Position numbers and translations under genes: made by a program. From Bacteroidales bacterium (GTDB lineage Bacteria; Bacteroidota; Bacteroidia; Bacteroidales; UBA3824), in assembly GCA_017394445.1 (NCBI GenBank), contig JAFPYT010000325.1, forward strand, positions 1 to 32,161: DNA of 32,161 bases, read 5' to 3'. A model generated the notes under the pieces. The model saw nothing but the letters and a program-made list of their open reading frames with translations. It was not told the DNA's origin and did not search any database. Numbering within the stretch: position 1 is the first letter of the stretch; each line of letters opens with the position of its first letter. Positions 16,745 to 24,598 of the stretch are shown here, piece after piece.

Positions 16745-18186
16745 AACACAGAGGTGGAAACATATTTTTATCAATTGATTGGGTAACGGTGTTGATTTAC
16801 ACCGTGTTGGTAATTCTTGGGTGGATTAATATCTATTCGGCAGTTTACGACGAAAGCCACAGCAGCATACTATCAATGTCGCAACGATATGGCAAGCAGC
16901 TTGTGTGGATAGGTATTGCATACGCAATTATTACAATTGTAATGGCATTTCAGGCAAGGGCGTACTCTATTTTTGCATATATAGTTTACGGATTGTTTAT
17001 TATCGCTTTAGTATTGGTGTTGATAATAGGCACAAAAACTAATGGTGCACGCTCGTGGTTTGTGATTACAGATTCTATTAAATTTCAGCCTGCCGAGTTT
17101 GCCAAGTTTGCCACTGCGCTTGCTATTGCCAAGATAATGAGCAGTTTCGACTTCGACATTTCGCGGCTAACATTCCCTTGCATTAAAAATATGCTTAAAA
17201 TTGCCGCTGTTATTTTATTACCAGCCGGATTAATACTTTTGCAGCCCGACATGGGTTCGGTGCTTGTGTATGCAAGTATGATTTTTGTAATGTACCGCGA
17301 AGGTTTGCCAGGATATTTTCTCGGCTTAATAGTGTTGGTAATTGCAGTGTTTATCTCCACATTGCTCTATCCGCTAACCGTGGTGATTACGGGCTTGCTG
17401 ATATTGGCAGAGTTGGGCTATTTTCTTTATCGTCAGCGAATTGTAGAAACTGCTATTAGTACAGGCGTACTTGTAGTGCTTTTTGGCATAATGTGGGTTA
17501 CAAACCATTTTGTTTTGCACGACAAATTTCCATTGGATAGGATTTTGCTGGCTTCGGCTTTAGTATGGTCGGCGTTATGCCTTGGTTTTGCTTACGTCAA
17601 AAAGAATTGGGCTGTGGCAGTAACAATCTTTATATTAATGGGTTCATTGATAATGATGTTTTCGGTAGATTACATTTTTCACAACATAATGACCCAACAC
17701 CAGCAAACGCTTATCAACGTTTTTCTTGGAGTTGAAATCGACCCTCAGGGCACAGGTTACAACGTAGAACAGAGCAAGATAGCCATAGGTTCGGGTGGTC
17801 TCACTGGCAAAGGATTTTTGGAAGGAACGCAAACCAAATTTAACTTTGTGCCCGAGCAAGCCACCGACTTTATATTCTGCACCGTGGGCGAAGAATGGGG
17901 TTTTGTGGGTACAACTATTATTATTGCATTGTTTTTAACGCTGATAATCAGAATAATGTGGCTTGCCGAACAGCAACGGTCGGCATTTTCGCGCATTTAT
18001 GGATATTGTGTGGCATCGATTTTATTTCTTCACCTTGCCATCAACGTGGGTATGACCATAGGAATGGTGCCGGTGATAGGTATCCCTCTGCCGTTTTTTA
18101 GTTATGGCGGCAGTTCGCTGTGGTCGTTTACAATATTGTTGTTTATTTTTATAAGGTTGGATGCTTCGCGCGATGAGCAGTTGTAA
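16741..18186 (+). CDS. rodA: Rod-shape SEDS glycosyltransferase RodA
   Basis: A 481-residue polytopic membrane protein of the SEDS family, which polymerises lipid II glycan strands with PBP2. Signature segments are FQPAEFAKFA, LLQPDMGSVLVY, the KFNFVPEQATDFIFCTVGEE loop, and the C-terminal IGIPLPFFSYGGSSL. It is about 110 residues longer than E. coli RodA. The extra length is a hydrophobic and loop region in the middle (roughly residues 195-300), a size typical of Bacteroidota homologues. The start overlaps the mrdA stop by 4 bases. The stop lies 4 bases from the stop of the convergent nadD. Confidence 0.93.
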   Translation: MKHRGGNIFLSIDWVTVLIYTVLVILGWINIYSAVYDESHSSILSMSQRYGKQLVWIGIAYAIITIVMAFQARAYSIFAYIVYGLFIIALVLVLIIGTKTNGARSWFVITDSIKFQPAEFAKFATALAIAKIMSSFDFDISRLTFPCIKNMLKIAAVILLPAGLILLQPDMGSVLVYASMIFVMYREGLPGYFLGLIVLVIAVFISTLLYPLTVVITGLLILAELGYFLYRQRIVETAISTGVLVVLFGIMWVTNHFVLHDKFPLDRILLASALVWSALCLGFAYVKKNWAVAVTIFILMGSLIMMFSVDYIFHNIMTQHQQTLINVFLGVEIDPQGTGYNVEQSKIAIGSGGLTGKGFLEGTQTKFNFVPEQATDFIFCTVGEEWGFVGTTIIIALFLTLIIRIMWLAEQQRSAFSRIYGYCVASILFLHLAINVGMTIGMVPVIGIPLPFFSYGGSSLWSFTILLFIFIRLDASRDEQL

Positions 18187-18200
18187 GAGGTTATCTCTTA
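18184..18200. terminator. Small hairpin enclosing the convergent rodA and nadD stops
   Basis: TAAGAG (18184-18189) and CTCTTA (18195-18200) pair around a 5-base loop. Weaker outer pairs and A/T flanks follow on both sides. The rodA TAA lies in the left arm and the nadD stop (TTA on plus) lies in the loop and right side. It is a short stem, so termination in both directions is only a suggestion. Confidence 0.35.
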
Positions 18201-18766
18201 TAAAAATTCATCTCGTCGACATATTCCCAAACTTTTGGCGGCATATAAAAACGCACATCTTTGCGAGCGGCGATAGATTCGCGGATAAAAGTGCTCGAAA
18301 TTTCTATAATTGGCGTTTCAACTATCTCTACATTAGGATGATTGGCTAATTCTCCCACAGCACAATCTTTGCGCGGAAAAACAATAATATGATAATTGGC
18401 AAGTATTTGGTCGGCGTTTTTCCATCGAGGAAAATTAGCCACATTGTCGCTACCCATTATTAGGTAAAACTCGCGTTTGGGATATTTTTCGCTCAGATAT
18501 GTAAGAGTGTCGATAGTGTACGATGGTTTGGGCATATTAAACTCCACATCGCAAGCGCGAAATTTGTCAAAACCATCTATTGCCCTGTGCACAAGTTCTA
18601 AACGCTGGTAGTCGGGCAAGAGCGAAAGTTTTTGTTTAAAAGGGTTTTGCGGACTAACAACAAACCACAACTCGCTGATGCCGCCATACTCCACAAGGTA
18701 GTTGGCAAGCATCAGATGTCCGTTGTGTATCGGGTTAAACGACCCGAAATATAGTCCAGTCTTCAT
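18191..18766 (-). CDS. nadD: Nicotinate-nucleotide adenylyltransferase
   Basis: A 191-residue nucleotidyltransferase that makes nicotinate adenine dinucleotide from NaMN and ATP in NAD synthesis. The family motifs are clear: GSFNPIHNGH at 8-17 (the HxGH nucleotide-binding site) and ISSTFIRESI near 160-170 (the ISSTxxR motif). The PKREFYLIMGSDNVANFPRWK segment carries the conserved GxD and W for substrate binding. Length is standard. The start is the ATG at 18766, 6 bp after the stop of the SPOR-like gene, so both are probably on one transcript. Confidence 0.94.
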   Translation of the reverse strand: MKTGLYFGSFNPIHNGHLMLANYLVEYGGISELWFVVSPQNPFKQKLSLLPDYQRLELVHRAIDGFDKFRACDVEFNMPKPSYTIDTLTYLSEKYPKREFYLIMGSDNVANFPRWKNADQILANYHIIVFPRKDCAVGELANHPNVEIVETPIIEISSTFIRESIAARKDVRFYMPPKVWEYVDEMNFYKR

Positions 18767-18772
18767 GTATTA

Positions 18773-19423
18773 CTACTCGTTTTGGCGGTAGATAGATTTT
18801 GCTTTCTCTGCCCAGATATTGCCGTCAACAGCAATGCCGAGTTTTTCGTCTTCGTAGTTGGCAAAAGGTCCAATCGAAAGAAGCTTAAATGATATACCCT
18901 CAAAGAGAGCGTCTTTAAACTGTTCGTAACTTCCCGACGAAACGGCAGCGGGGCTGTGCGAAAATTCGTATGCGCCAATACGTTTTAGTTCGTTAAACGA
19001 AACTTGAAACCAGAATAATTCGCGGGGACTTGGACCTGCGGGCACACCAGTAACTTTTTCTTTGGTCTTTTTGTAAAAGATGGTGGCGTTTTCGGCTTGC
19101 TGCTTGCAGGGGAAGGGTCCGATTACAATCTGACGTCTGCCAACGCCTTTCCAAACCGCCTTTTCAAATACTTTTTTAGTGCCGGACATAATTTTAGATG
19201 CGCCAGAGAGTATTTCGATGTCGCGTTTTTTGGCATCTAACCTAATGCCTATCGAAAACCAGTAAAGAATTTCGGGGTCGCCATCGTCGGTAATGTCAAC
19301 GGGCGATGCAGGGGTAGTAGCAGGCTTGCCATCTTTTTCGGGTATACCGTTTTTGGCAGATGCATTGAAACATAAAGCAGTTAATACCGCAGTAAGAACC
19401 ATTAGTAATGTTATTTTTTTCAT
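18773..19423 (-). CDS. Exported protein with two SPOR-like modules
   Basis: A 216-residue protein with a signal peptide (residues 1-23, ending CFNASA) and a short Pro/Thr-rich linker. Two similar modules follow. Each begins with an aromatic strand (LYWFSIGIRL near 53; LFWFQVSFNEL near 135) and ends in an IGPF strand (RQIVIGPFPC; KLLSIGPFAN). This layout resembles tandem SPOR domains, which bind denuded peptidoglycan, but the match is by pattern only and the domains are diverged. It would sit in the periplasm. It lies 6 bp upstream of nadD, a pairing that is probably transcriptional rather than functional. The divergent lipoprotein gene starts 158 bp away. Confidence 0.7.
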   Translation of the reverse strand: MKKITLLMVLTAVLTALCFNASAKNGIPEKDGKPATTPASPVDITDDGDPEILYWFSIGIRLDAKKRDIEILSGASKIMSGTKKVFEKAVWKGVGRRQIVIGPFPCKQQAENATIFYKKTKEKVTGVPAGPSPRELFWFQVSFNELKRIGAYEFSHSPAAVSSGSYEQFKDALFEGISFKLLSIGPFANYEDEKLGIAVDGNIWAEKAKSIYRQNE

Positions 19424-19487
19424 AGCGTTGTATTTTTCGTTGTTAACTATGTTGTAAAAACAAATTTTATACCATATAATCGGCTTA

Positions 19488-19495
19488 CAAAGTTA
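19488..19495 (-). promoter_or_regulatory. Possible -7 element for the SPOR-like/nadD operon
   Basis: On the minus strand TAACTTTG matches TAnnTTTG exactly, 65 bases before the ATG at 19423. No TTTG lies at the expected upstream distance, so the -33 half is missing or degenerate. Confidence 0.4.
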
Positions 19496-19540
19496 CCAAA
19501 AATTTTTGTCTTTTTTAGTAACTTGTAACAAAATTATTCA

Positions 19541-19548
19541 TATATTTG
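19541..19548 (+). promoter_or_regulatory. -7 element of the lipoprotein gene
   Basis: TATATTTG fits the Bacteroidota -7 consensus TAnnTTTG exactly and lies 33 bases before the ATG at 19581. The best upstream partner is CTTG at 19522-19525 with a short 15-base spacer, so the -33 box is weak. Confidence 0.5.
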
Positions 19549-19580
19549 CTTTGTTAAACAAAACTCAAAAACACTAAAAG

Positions 19581-20252
19581 ATGAAAAAACTTATTTATGC
19601 GGCAATGGTGACCGCCTTATTAGGAGCTACATCGTGCGTTCCTACCACCAACAACAATAATAAGCCCAACGGCAAGGAAACCGAAATTACGGACAATACC
19701 ACCGACAATAATTCTAAGCCCGACGATAAGGTGCAACCCACTCCCGACAACAATGAAGGCAAAGACAACAAGGACGACAAATCTAAAAAAGACGACCCGA
19801 AAGACGACAATTCGTTCAAGTCGGCAGAAGGCAGATTCTCAATCAATTTCCCGATGCCTCCTGCTGGTCCTACCAAAAATTCTTACACCACCAAGGCTGG
19901 CACTATCGAAAACGTTCAGTATGTTTATTCTAAAAACGACAAGGCAAGCTATTTCTTAAGTTATTCCGACTATCCTGCTGGTGCTGTTACAGATGCCAAC
20001 GTGGAGGCTACTCTTAAAACTCAAGCCGAATCGTTTATGAAAAACATCGGCAGCAAAATCGACAAATCTTCGTCTGAGCGTCTCGACGGCAACAAAGGTC
20101 TTTCGTTCTCGGGCAAACGCGACAAGCTTGTTATCAATATGCGTGCTTTCTTTGTGGGCAAACGCTACTATCAGTTTGGCACAATTGCCGAAGAATCAGA
20201 AATTTCTACCAAAGAGAGCAACAAGTTTATCGACTCGTTTAAAATTAAGTAA
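19581..20252 (+). CDS. Lipoprotein with Asn/Asp/Lys-rich linker
   Basis: A 223-residue predicted lipoprotein of unknown function. The signal peptide ends in a lipobox (LGATSC, Cys19). An approximately 55-residue low-complexity linker rich in Asn, Asp, Lys and Thr follows (residues 23-78, for example KDNKDDKSKKDDPKDD). The C-terminal domain (about 80-223) begins with GRFSINFPMPP and continues with alternating strands and helices, somewhat like PsbP/DUF1795-type folds. That resemblance is a visual impression only. The +2 residue is Val, not Asp. It is a single-gene unit with its own -7 element and is followed 5 bases later by a strong hairpin. Confidence 0.8.
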   Translation: MKKLIYAAMVTALLGATSCVPTTNNNNKPNGKETEITDNTTDNNSKPDDKVQPTPDNNEGKDNKDDKSKKDDPKDDNSFKSAEGRFSINFPMPPAGPTKNSYTTKAGTIENVQYVYSKNDKASYFLSYSDYPAGAVTDANVEATLKTQAESFMKNIGSKIDKSSSERLDGNKGLSFSGKRDKLVINMRAFFVGKRYYQFGTIAEESEISTKESNKFIDSFKIK

Positions 20253-20256
20253 ATAA

Positions 20257-20304
20257 AAATACCGTTTTCCAAACGACTCATTTACCGTCTGGAAAACGGT
20301 ATTT
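20257..20304. terminator. Bidirectional terminator between convergent genes
   Basis: Arms AAATACCGTTTTCCA (20257-20271) and TGGAAAACGGTATTT (20290-20304) are perfectly complementary over 15 bp, with a further 3-bp inner stem (ACG/CGT) after one mismatch. It lies 5 bases after the lipoprotein stop and 6 bases from the DUF58 stop. The T-rich run that follows on the minus strand makes it a better terminator for the DUF58 transcript than for the lipoprotein. Confidence 0.8.
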
Positions 20305-20310
20305 CAGTTA

Positions 20311-21231
20311 CTAATGCAACACAGCCCGCTTGATAAGATATGGTGCAAGTATCTCTTTAAACGTTTTGGCTATGTCGGCTTCTACGTAATCCATATTGTA
20401 TATTCCGCAGTGCTGTTTTAGGCGGTTGCAAAAATCTGACGAAAGTTTTCGGTAGGTTTCTTTGTATTCCAAAGGATTGAGGGCTACGGTTTCGCCGGTT
20501 TCCATATCCACAAATTTATATGGACGGTTTTCAAAGTTGAATTCAAGCTCTGCACCACGGTTGAGCACATGAAAAAGCACCACATCGTGCTTGGCATGGC
20601 GCAGGTGTTGAAGTCCCACAAACACCTCTTTTTCGTTTGCATTATCAAACATATCGCTAAAAATCAACACCATCGAACGCTTGTGAATGCTTTCGGCAAT
20701 GGTGTGAAGACATTGTGCTATCGACCCCGAAGTTTCGGGCGCAATAGGAGAGGAGGGCTCTGCTATGGTTTTTTGAAGTGTAGAAAAAAGCATTTTGGCA
20801 TGCACTGTCGACACTTTGGCATCGCTCGAAAAATAGATATTGCGGTCAAAGAGAGTCAACGCCACGGCATCGCGCTGAGTGCGGAGCAAATTTATAATAG
20901 CCGAAGCGCACACAGCCGAAAACTCTAACTTATTGAATTTTGCGCCGTTGCCTTTGTAACGCATTGATGGCGATGTATCAATAAGTATATAGCATCGCAA
21001 ATTGGTTTCCTCTTCGTAACGCTTTACAAAAAGTTTGTCGGTGCGGGCAAAGAGTTTCCAATCGATATGGCGTGTGCTTTCGCCCTTGTTGTAAAGGCGG
21101 TGCTCGTTAAATTCTGCCGAAAAACCATGAAACGGGCTTTTGTGCAAGCCCGTCATAAAACCTTCGGTAACGTGAGCTGCCACAAGTTCCAGATTGTTGA
21201 GGTCTGCTATGTCGGTCAGCCGCTGTATCAT
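20311..21231 (-). CDS. DUF58 protein with VWA-like domain
   Basis: A 306-residue DUF58 family protein. The family signature spans residues 28-79 and includes the HRLYNKGEST segment followed by IDWKLFARTDKLFVKRYEEE. A von Willebrand A-like domain with a MIDAS motif DTSPS (85-89) follows. There is no signal peptide or membrane segment. DUF58 proteins are usually found beside MoxR AAA ATPases and VWA proteins as parts of chaperone-like complexes, but here no MoxR gene is visible. Instead the start overlaps the stop of an NtrC-like regulator by one base. That suggests coupled translation and possibly that the AAA domain of the regulator is its partner. The function is unknown. Confidence 0.88.
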   Translation of the reverse strand: MIQRLTDIADLNNLELVAAHVTEGFMTGLHKSPFHGFSAEFNEHRLYNKGESTRHIDWKLFARTDKLFVKRYEEETNLRCYILIDTSPSMRYKGNGAKFNKLEFSAVCASAIINLLRTQRDAVALTLFDRNIYFSSDAKVSTVHAKMLFSTLQKTIAEPSSPIAPETSGSIAQCLHTIAESIHKRSMVLIFSDMFDNANEKEVFVGLQHLRHAKHDVVLFHVLNRGAELEFNFENRPYKFVDMETGETVALNPLEYKETYRKLSSDFCNRLKQHCGIYNMDYVEADIAKTFKEILAPYLIKRAVLH

Positions 21232-22394
21232 TACGCTAAAGGAGATGCGTATGTAAGAATATCTTTAGCAGTGATTTCGTTGCCACAGAGAATGATGAGG
21301 CGTTCGAGCACATTGCGGAACTCGCGGATGTTGCCCGTCCATTTAATTTTTTGAAGTTCTGCTATGGCATCGGGTGTAAACACCTTGGGTGCAGAGTAAT
21401 ACTCTCCAGAAATCTGATTGTTAAAATAGTCTACCAATAGCGGAATATCTTCCAAACGTTCGTTGAGCGAAGGCATTTGTATAATAATAACGCTTAGGCG
21501 GTGATAAAGGTCTTCGCGGAAACGTCCTGCAGCGATTTCTTCTTTGAGGTTTTTGTTGGTGGCGGCGATAACGCGCACATTGATTTTAATCTCTTTGTCG
21601 CTACCCACGCGCAGAATTTTGTTTTCTTGCAGCACGCGGAGCACTTTGGCTTGAGCGGCAAGGCTCATATCGCCAATTTCGTCGAGGAAGATTGTGCCAT
21701 TGTCGGCGGCTTCAAACTTGCCTTTCTGTTGTTTGCTTGCGCCGGTAAACGATCCTTTTTCGTGTCCAAAAAGTTCGCTTTCGATAAGTTCGGAAGGTAT
21801 TGCGGCGCAGTTAACTTCGATAAACGGACCGTCTTTGCGGTTGCTTTTTTCGTGAAGCCAACGCGAAACGATTTCTTTTCCTGTTCCGTTTTCGCCTTGA
21901 ATAAGCACGCGGGCGTCGGTAGGAGCCACACGTTCGATAATTTCTTTGATATGTTTGATGGCAGGAGATTCGCCCACCATTTCGTATTTGCGATTGAGTT
22001 TTTGTTTCAGTACTTTTATTTCTGCTACGTGGTCAACGCGTTCGGTGGCGTTTTTGATTACCACAAGCAGGCGGTTGAGGTCGAGCGGTTTTTCAATAAA
22101 GTCGTAAGCTCCTTTTTTGATAGCCTCCACAGCGGTTTCTACAGTGCCGTGTCCCGAAATCATCACTACTGTTACATCAATTTTGCGTGCCACAATTTCC
22201 GAAAGCACTTCTATGCCGTCCATCTTGGGCATTTTGATGTCGCACAATACGATGTCGTATTTGTTGTTGGATAGCTTGTCTAAGCCATCAAATCCGTCTA
22301 CTGCTAAATCAATTTCGTGTCCTTCGTACGACAGAATATCTTTAAGTGTTACTCTGATAGCACGTTCATCGTCTATTATAAGTATTTTTGCCAT
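21231..22394 (-). CDS. NtrC-family sigma-54 response regulator lacking a DNA-binding domain
   Basis: A 387-residue response regulator. The receiver domain (1-120) has IIDDE, the phospho-acceptor Asp52 in CDIKMP, and Lys102. The sigma-54 AAA+ domain (about 138-375) has Walker A GENGTGKE (167-174), GSFTGA (214-219) for the GAFTGA loop that contacts sigma-54, Walker B GTIFLDEIGD (233-242), and the NIREFRNVLE sensor helix. The protein ends only a few residues after the AAA+ lid (ITAKDILTYASPLA), with no Fis-type helix-turn-helix. Activators without DNA binding can work from solution. No histidine kinase is encoded nearby. It is first in an operon with the DUF58 gene, and a promoter (22415-22448) precedes it. 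Confidence 0.9.
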   Translation of the reverse strand: MAKILIIDDERAIRVTLKDILSYEGHEIDLAVDGFDGLDKLSNNKYDIVLCDIKMPKMDGIEVLSEIVARKIDVTVVMISGHGTVETAVEAIKKGAYDFIEKPLDLNRLLVVIKNATERVDHVAEIKVLKQKLNRKYEMVGESPAIKHIKEIIERVAPTDARVLIQGENGTGKEIVSRWLHEKSNRKDGPFIEVNCAAIPSELIESELFGHEKGSFTGASKQQKGKFEAADNGTIFLDEIGDMSLAAQAKVLRVLQENKILRVGSDKEIKINVRVIAATNKNLKEEIAAGRFREDLYHRLSVIIIQMPSLNERLEDIPLLVDYFNNQISGEYYSAPKVFTPDAIAELQKIKWTGNIREFRNVLERLIILCGNEITAKDILTYASPLA

Positions 22395-22414
22395 AATGTC
22401 TATTTTTTTCTTTA

Positions 22415-22448
22415 CAAATATACAACGAATATTGATTCGTAGAACAAA
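22415..22448 (-). promoter_or_regulatory. Bacteroidota-type promoter for the NtrC-like/DUF58 operon
   Basis: On the minus strand TTTG (22448-22445) is followed after 22 bases by TATATTTG (22422-22415), an exact TAnnTTTG match. The start codon at 22394 lies 20 bases past the -7 box, giving a short leader. The spacer is slightly long. Confidence 0.55.
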
Positions 22449-22491
22449 AAAATTACTTATTTTTACATAATAACATTTATTTTTAATATTT

Positions 22492-23400
22492 ATGGTAAAA
22501 ATTCATACAGCTGGCGAAACTGTTTTCGATATTATTTTTGAAAACGGCGTGCCTACAGGTGGCAATCCGGGTGGTTCGGTGCTTAATTCTTCGGTTTCGT
22601 TGGGACGACTTGGACTCAATCCGCGTTTCCTTACCGACTTTTGCAACGATATGCTTGGCGAAAATATCAAAAAGTTTCTTATCGATAATGGAGTAGAGCC
22701 TCGTTGCGTTATCGACGACCACGGAATGAAAACTTCGGTGGCTCTTGCTTTTTTAGACGAGCACAAGAATGCACGTTATCAGTTTTACAAGAGCCGTCCG
22801 GGCAAATGCCACGACGAACTTTTTGTTTCGGACTTTGCCGCAGATGATATTCTTCTTTTTGGCTCGTTTTATGGTATTATGCCCGAAATCCGCAGTGGAA
22901 TGTGCCGATTAATTACTGATGCTATTAATAAAGGTGTGGTAATTGTTTACGATCCTAATTTCCGTGCACCGCATTTGCCCGATTTGCCCAAGGTGATGCC
23001 TTTTATCGAAGAAAACATCAAGGCGGCTTCTATTATCAAGGGTAGCGATGAGGATTTTGCGCTTATTTTTAATGCGAATGATTTTGATTCGGCTTTAAAG
23101 GCATTGCGCACTATCAACCCGAACGCTACAATATTTTACACTATGGGTGCAAAGGGTTGTAGGTGTTATCATAAAGGCAATGTGGTGGAATGTGCCGCGC
23201 CAAAAATTACACCTGTAAGCACAATAGGCGCAGGCGACAATTTTAACGCAGGTATTGTTTACGGATTGGTAAAGCACAATATCGGCTTAGCAGGATTGCA
23301 TAGCGGTGTGGATTCTCAAATATTGAAAGATATTATGCAAACCGCCACCAAATATGCGCAACAGGTATGCATGAGCAGCAGCAATTACATTTCTGTGTAG
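22492..23400 (+). CDS. PfkB-family carbohydrate kinase (fructokinase-like)
   Basis: A 302-residue ribokinase/PfkB-type sugar kinase. It has the N-terminal glycine motif GGNPGGSVLNSSVSLGRLG near 23-41, the signature VYDPNFRAPH segment, and the C-terminal PVSTIGAGDNFNAGI motif near 241-255. In that motif the Asp is the catalytic base and the glycines form the anion hole. The family phosphorylates sugars such as fructose, ribose or 2-keto-3-deoxygluconate; the exact substrate cannot be told. It starts at the ATG at 22492, 97 bp from the divergent regulator. Its TAG stop lies inside the 28-bp palindrome at 23397-23424. Confidence 0.9.
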   Translation: MVKIHTAGETVFDIIFENGVPTGGNPGGSVLNSSVSLGRLGLNPRFLTDFCNDMLGENIKKFLIDNGVEPRCVIDDHGMKTSVALAFLDEHKNARYQFYKSRPGKCHDELFVSDFAADDILLFGSFYGIMPEIRSGMCRLITDAINKGVVIVYDPNFRAPHLPDLPKVMPFIEENIKAASIIKGSDEDFALIFNANDFDSALKALRTINPNATIFYTMGAKGCRCYHKGNVVECAAPKITPVSTIGAGDNFNAGIVYGLVKHNIGLAGLHSGVDSQILKDIMQTATKYAQQVCMSSSNYISV

Positions 23401-23424
23401 GGACGTGGCGCGCCGCGTCCTTAC
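23397..23424. repeat. Dispersed palindromic repeat, copy 2
   Basis: A 28-bp palindrome with arms GTAGGGACGTGGC and GCCGCGTCCTTAC around the centre GC, containing two wobble pairs. It matches copy 1 (1884-1911) at 24 of 28 positions. Two of the four differences are compensatory (a C-G pair becomes G-C), so the stem is kept. The element supplies the TAG stop of the PfkB gene and the TAA stop of the convergent PorP-like gene, so it serves as the whole intergenic junction. Confidence 0.8.
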
Positions 23425-24461
23425 AATTTCGGACACGATATAGCAGCGTGGCGTTTTTTAGCCTTGGCTTTTGGCTGAAATTCGTACATAACCGAAATTT
23501 CGTGAGCACCGCCTGTGGTGCTGAGGAGTTCTCCAACCGAAAAGTCGTAGCTGTAACCGATGTGGAGGTCGAAAATCTTGTATCCGAGCAAAAGGATGAT
23601 AGCGTCTAAGTTGCCGTAACTTTCGTCGCGCACTGCGATAGGAATACCGCGTACCCACATACCGAGAGTAAACGGCAATTTATTCCAATATGCACCGACG
23701 CTCAATTGGTCGGATAGTTTTGAATATTCGTATAATGCTGTTACCGAAACGCTCTGCATATCATCTTTGTTTCTACGTCCGCGACCTGTGGGAGTAGCAC
23801 CAATAAAAAACTTAGCACCGCCAAAAACAGAGATTTTCATATCTTCGCGATACGAGTCGTCGTTGTAGAGCGAAGCTTTTGGGCGGAGGAGATGGTCGAC
23901 CGAAAGGCCGCCCCAGTATTTTTCGCTGTATCCAATACACGACACTTGCATATCGGTGTAAGGTTTGTTGGTGCTTGGACCAGCTTCGGCAGTACCACCA
24001 GGTCTTATTTCGCCTTTTTCGTCGATCATGTCGCCGAAAATAAGTTTTTCAAAATCGATGCTTCGTTTGTTGTATTTAAAAGAGATACCGGGGCGTACTG
24101 TCCAATCGCGCGATACTTTGGTGTACCACGAATAGCAAATGTCAGCAACAGTGAGCGCGAGGTTGCCGTCGCCAGCCTCGTCGCGCATAAGCATTAATCC
24201 TATACCGCTTTTGATTTTGTAGAGGTGCTGGTCGTAACTCGCAGCGTAGGTGTTGAAAGTGCCGGCTTCGGGCCATTGGTTGCGGTAATTTACTACCACT
24301 CGGCTGTTGTCGATAGCACCTGCGTATGAGGGTGCCAAAAACAGCGGACACGAATAAAACTGCGAAAACTGAATAATTTGCGCTTTGGTGTTAGCCGCCG
24401 ATAGTATCATTATCAGCATTACAGCTAACTTTATTGTTAATGTATCTCTTAATTTCAACAT
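23421..24461 (-). CDS. PorP/SprF family type IX secretion membrane protein
   Basis: A 346-residue outer-membrane protein of the PorP/SprF family. It has a signal peptide (about residues 1-28, ending ANTKA), then the family start QIIQFSQFYSCPLFLAPSYAGA. Many alternating strands with aromatic ends follow (RVVVNYRNQWP, FNTYAASYDQHLY, GISFKYNKRSIDF), and the tail is a basic segment. PorP and SprF proteins work with T9SS cargo, usually through type B sorting domains. No such cargo with a type B tail is seen here, but a large surface protein lies 3.4 kb away. The gene follows the 631-residue gene by 137 bases. Its stop lies in the second palindrome copy. Confidence 0.9.
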   Translation of the reverse strand: MLKLRDTLTIKLAVMLIMILSAANTKAQIIQFSQFYSCPLFLAPSYAGAIDNSRVVVNYRNQWPEAGTFNTYAASYDQHLYKIKSGIGLMLMRDEAGDGNLALTVADICYSWYTKVSRDWTVRPGISFKYNKRSIDFEKLIFGDMIDEKGEIRPGGTAEAGPSTNKPYTDMQVSCIGYSEKYWGGLSVDHLLRPKASLYNDDSYREDMKISVFGGAKFFIGATPTGRGRRNKDDMQSVSVTALYEYSKLSDQLSVGAYWNKLPFTLGMWVRGIPIAVRDESYGNLDAIILLLGYKIFDLHIGYSYDFSVGELLSTTGGAHEISVMYEFQPKAKAKKRHAAISCPKL

Positions 24462-24598
24462 AGTCGGTTTTTTTTCTGCCTAAATCATAAACGCAGTTTT
24501 TTGTTCCATTATTATAAAAATGTTAAAAAAAACTACCGTGTTTTTTCTTTCACAATTTAACAAAAAATCCTCAAATATCGAACCAAGTGATAATGATA

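Noticed and set aside
21501-22274. 257-residue plus-strand frame
   Set aside because: It is antisense to the NtrC-like gene, which has all family motifs on the minus strand.
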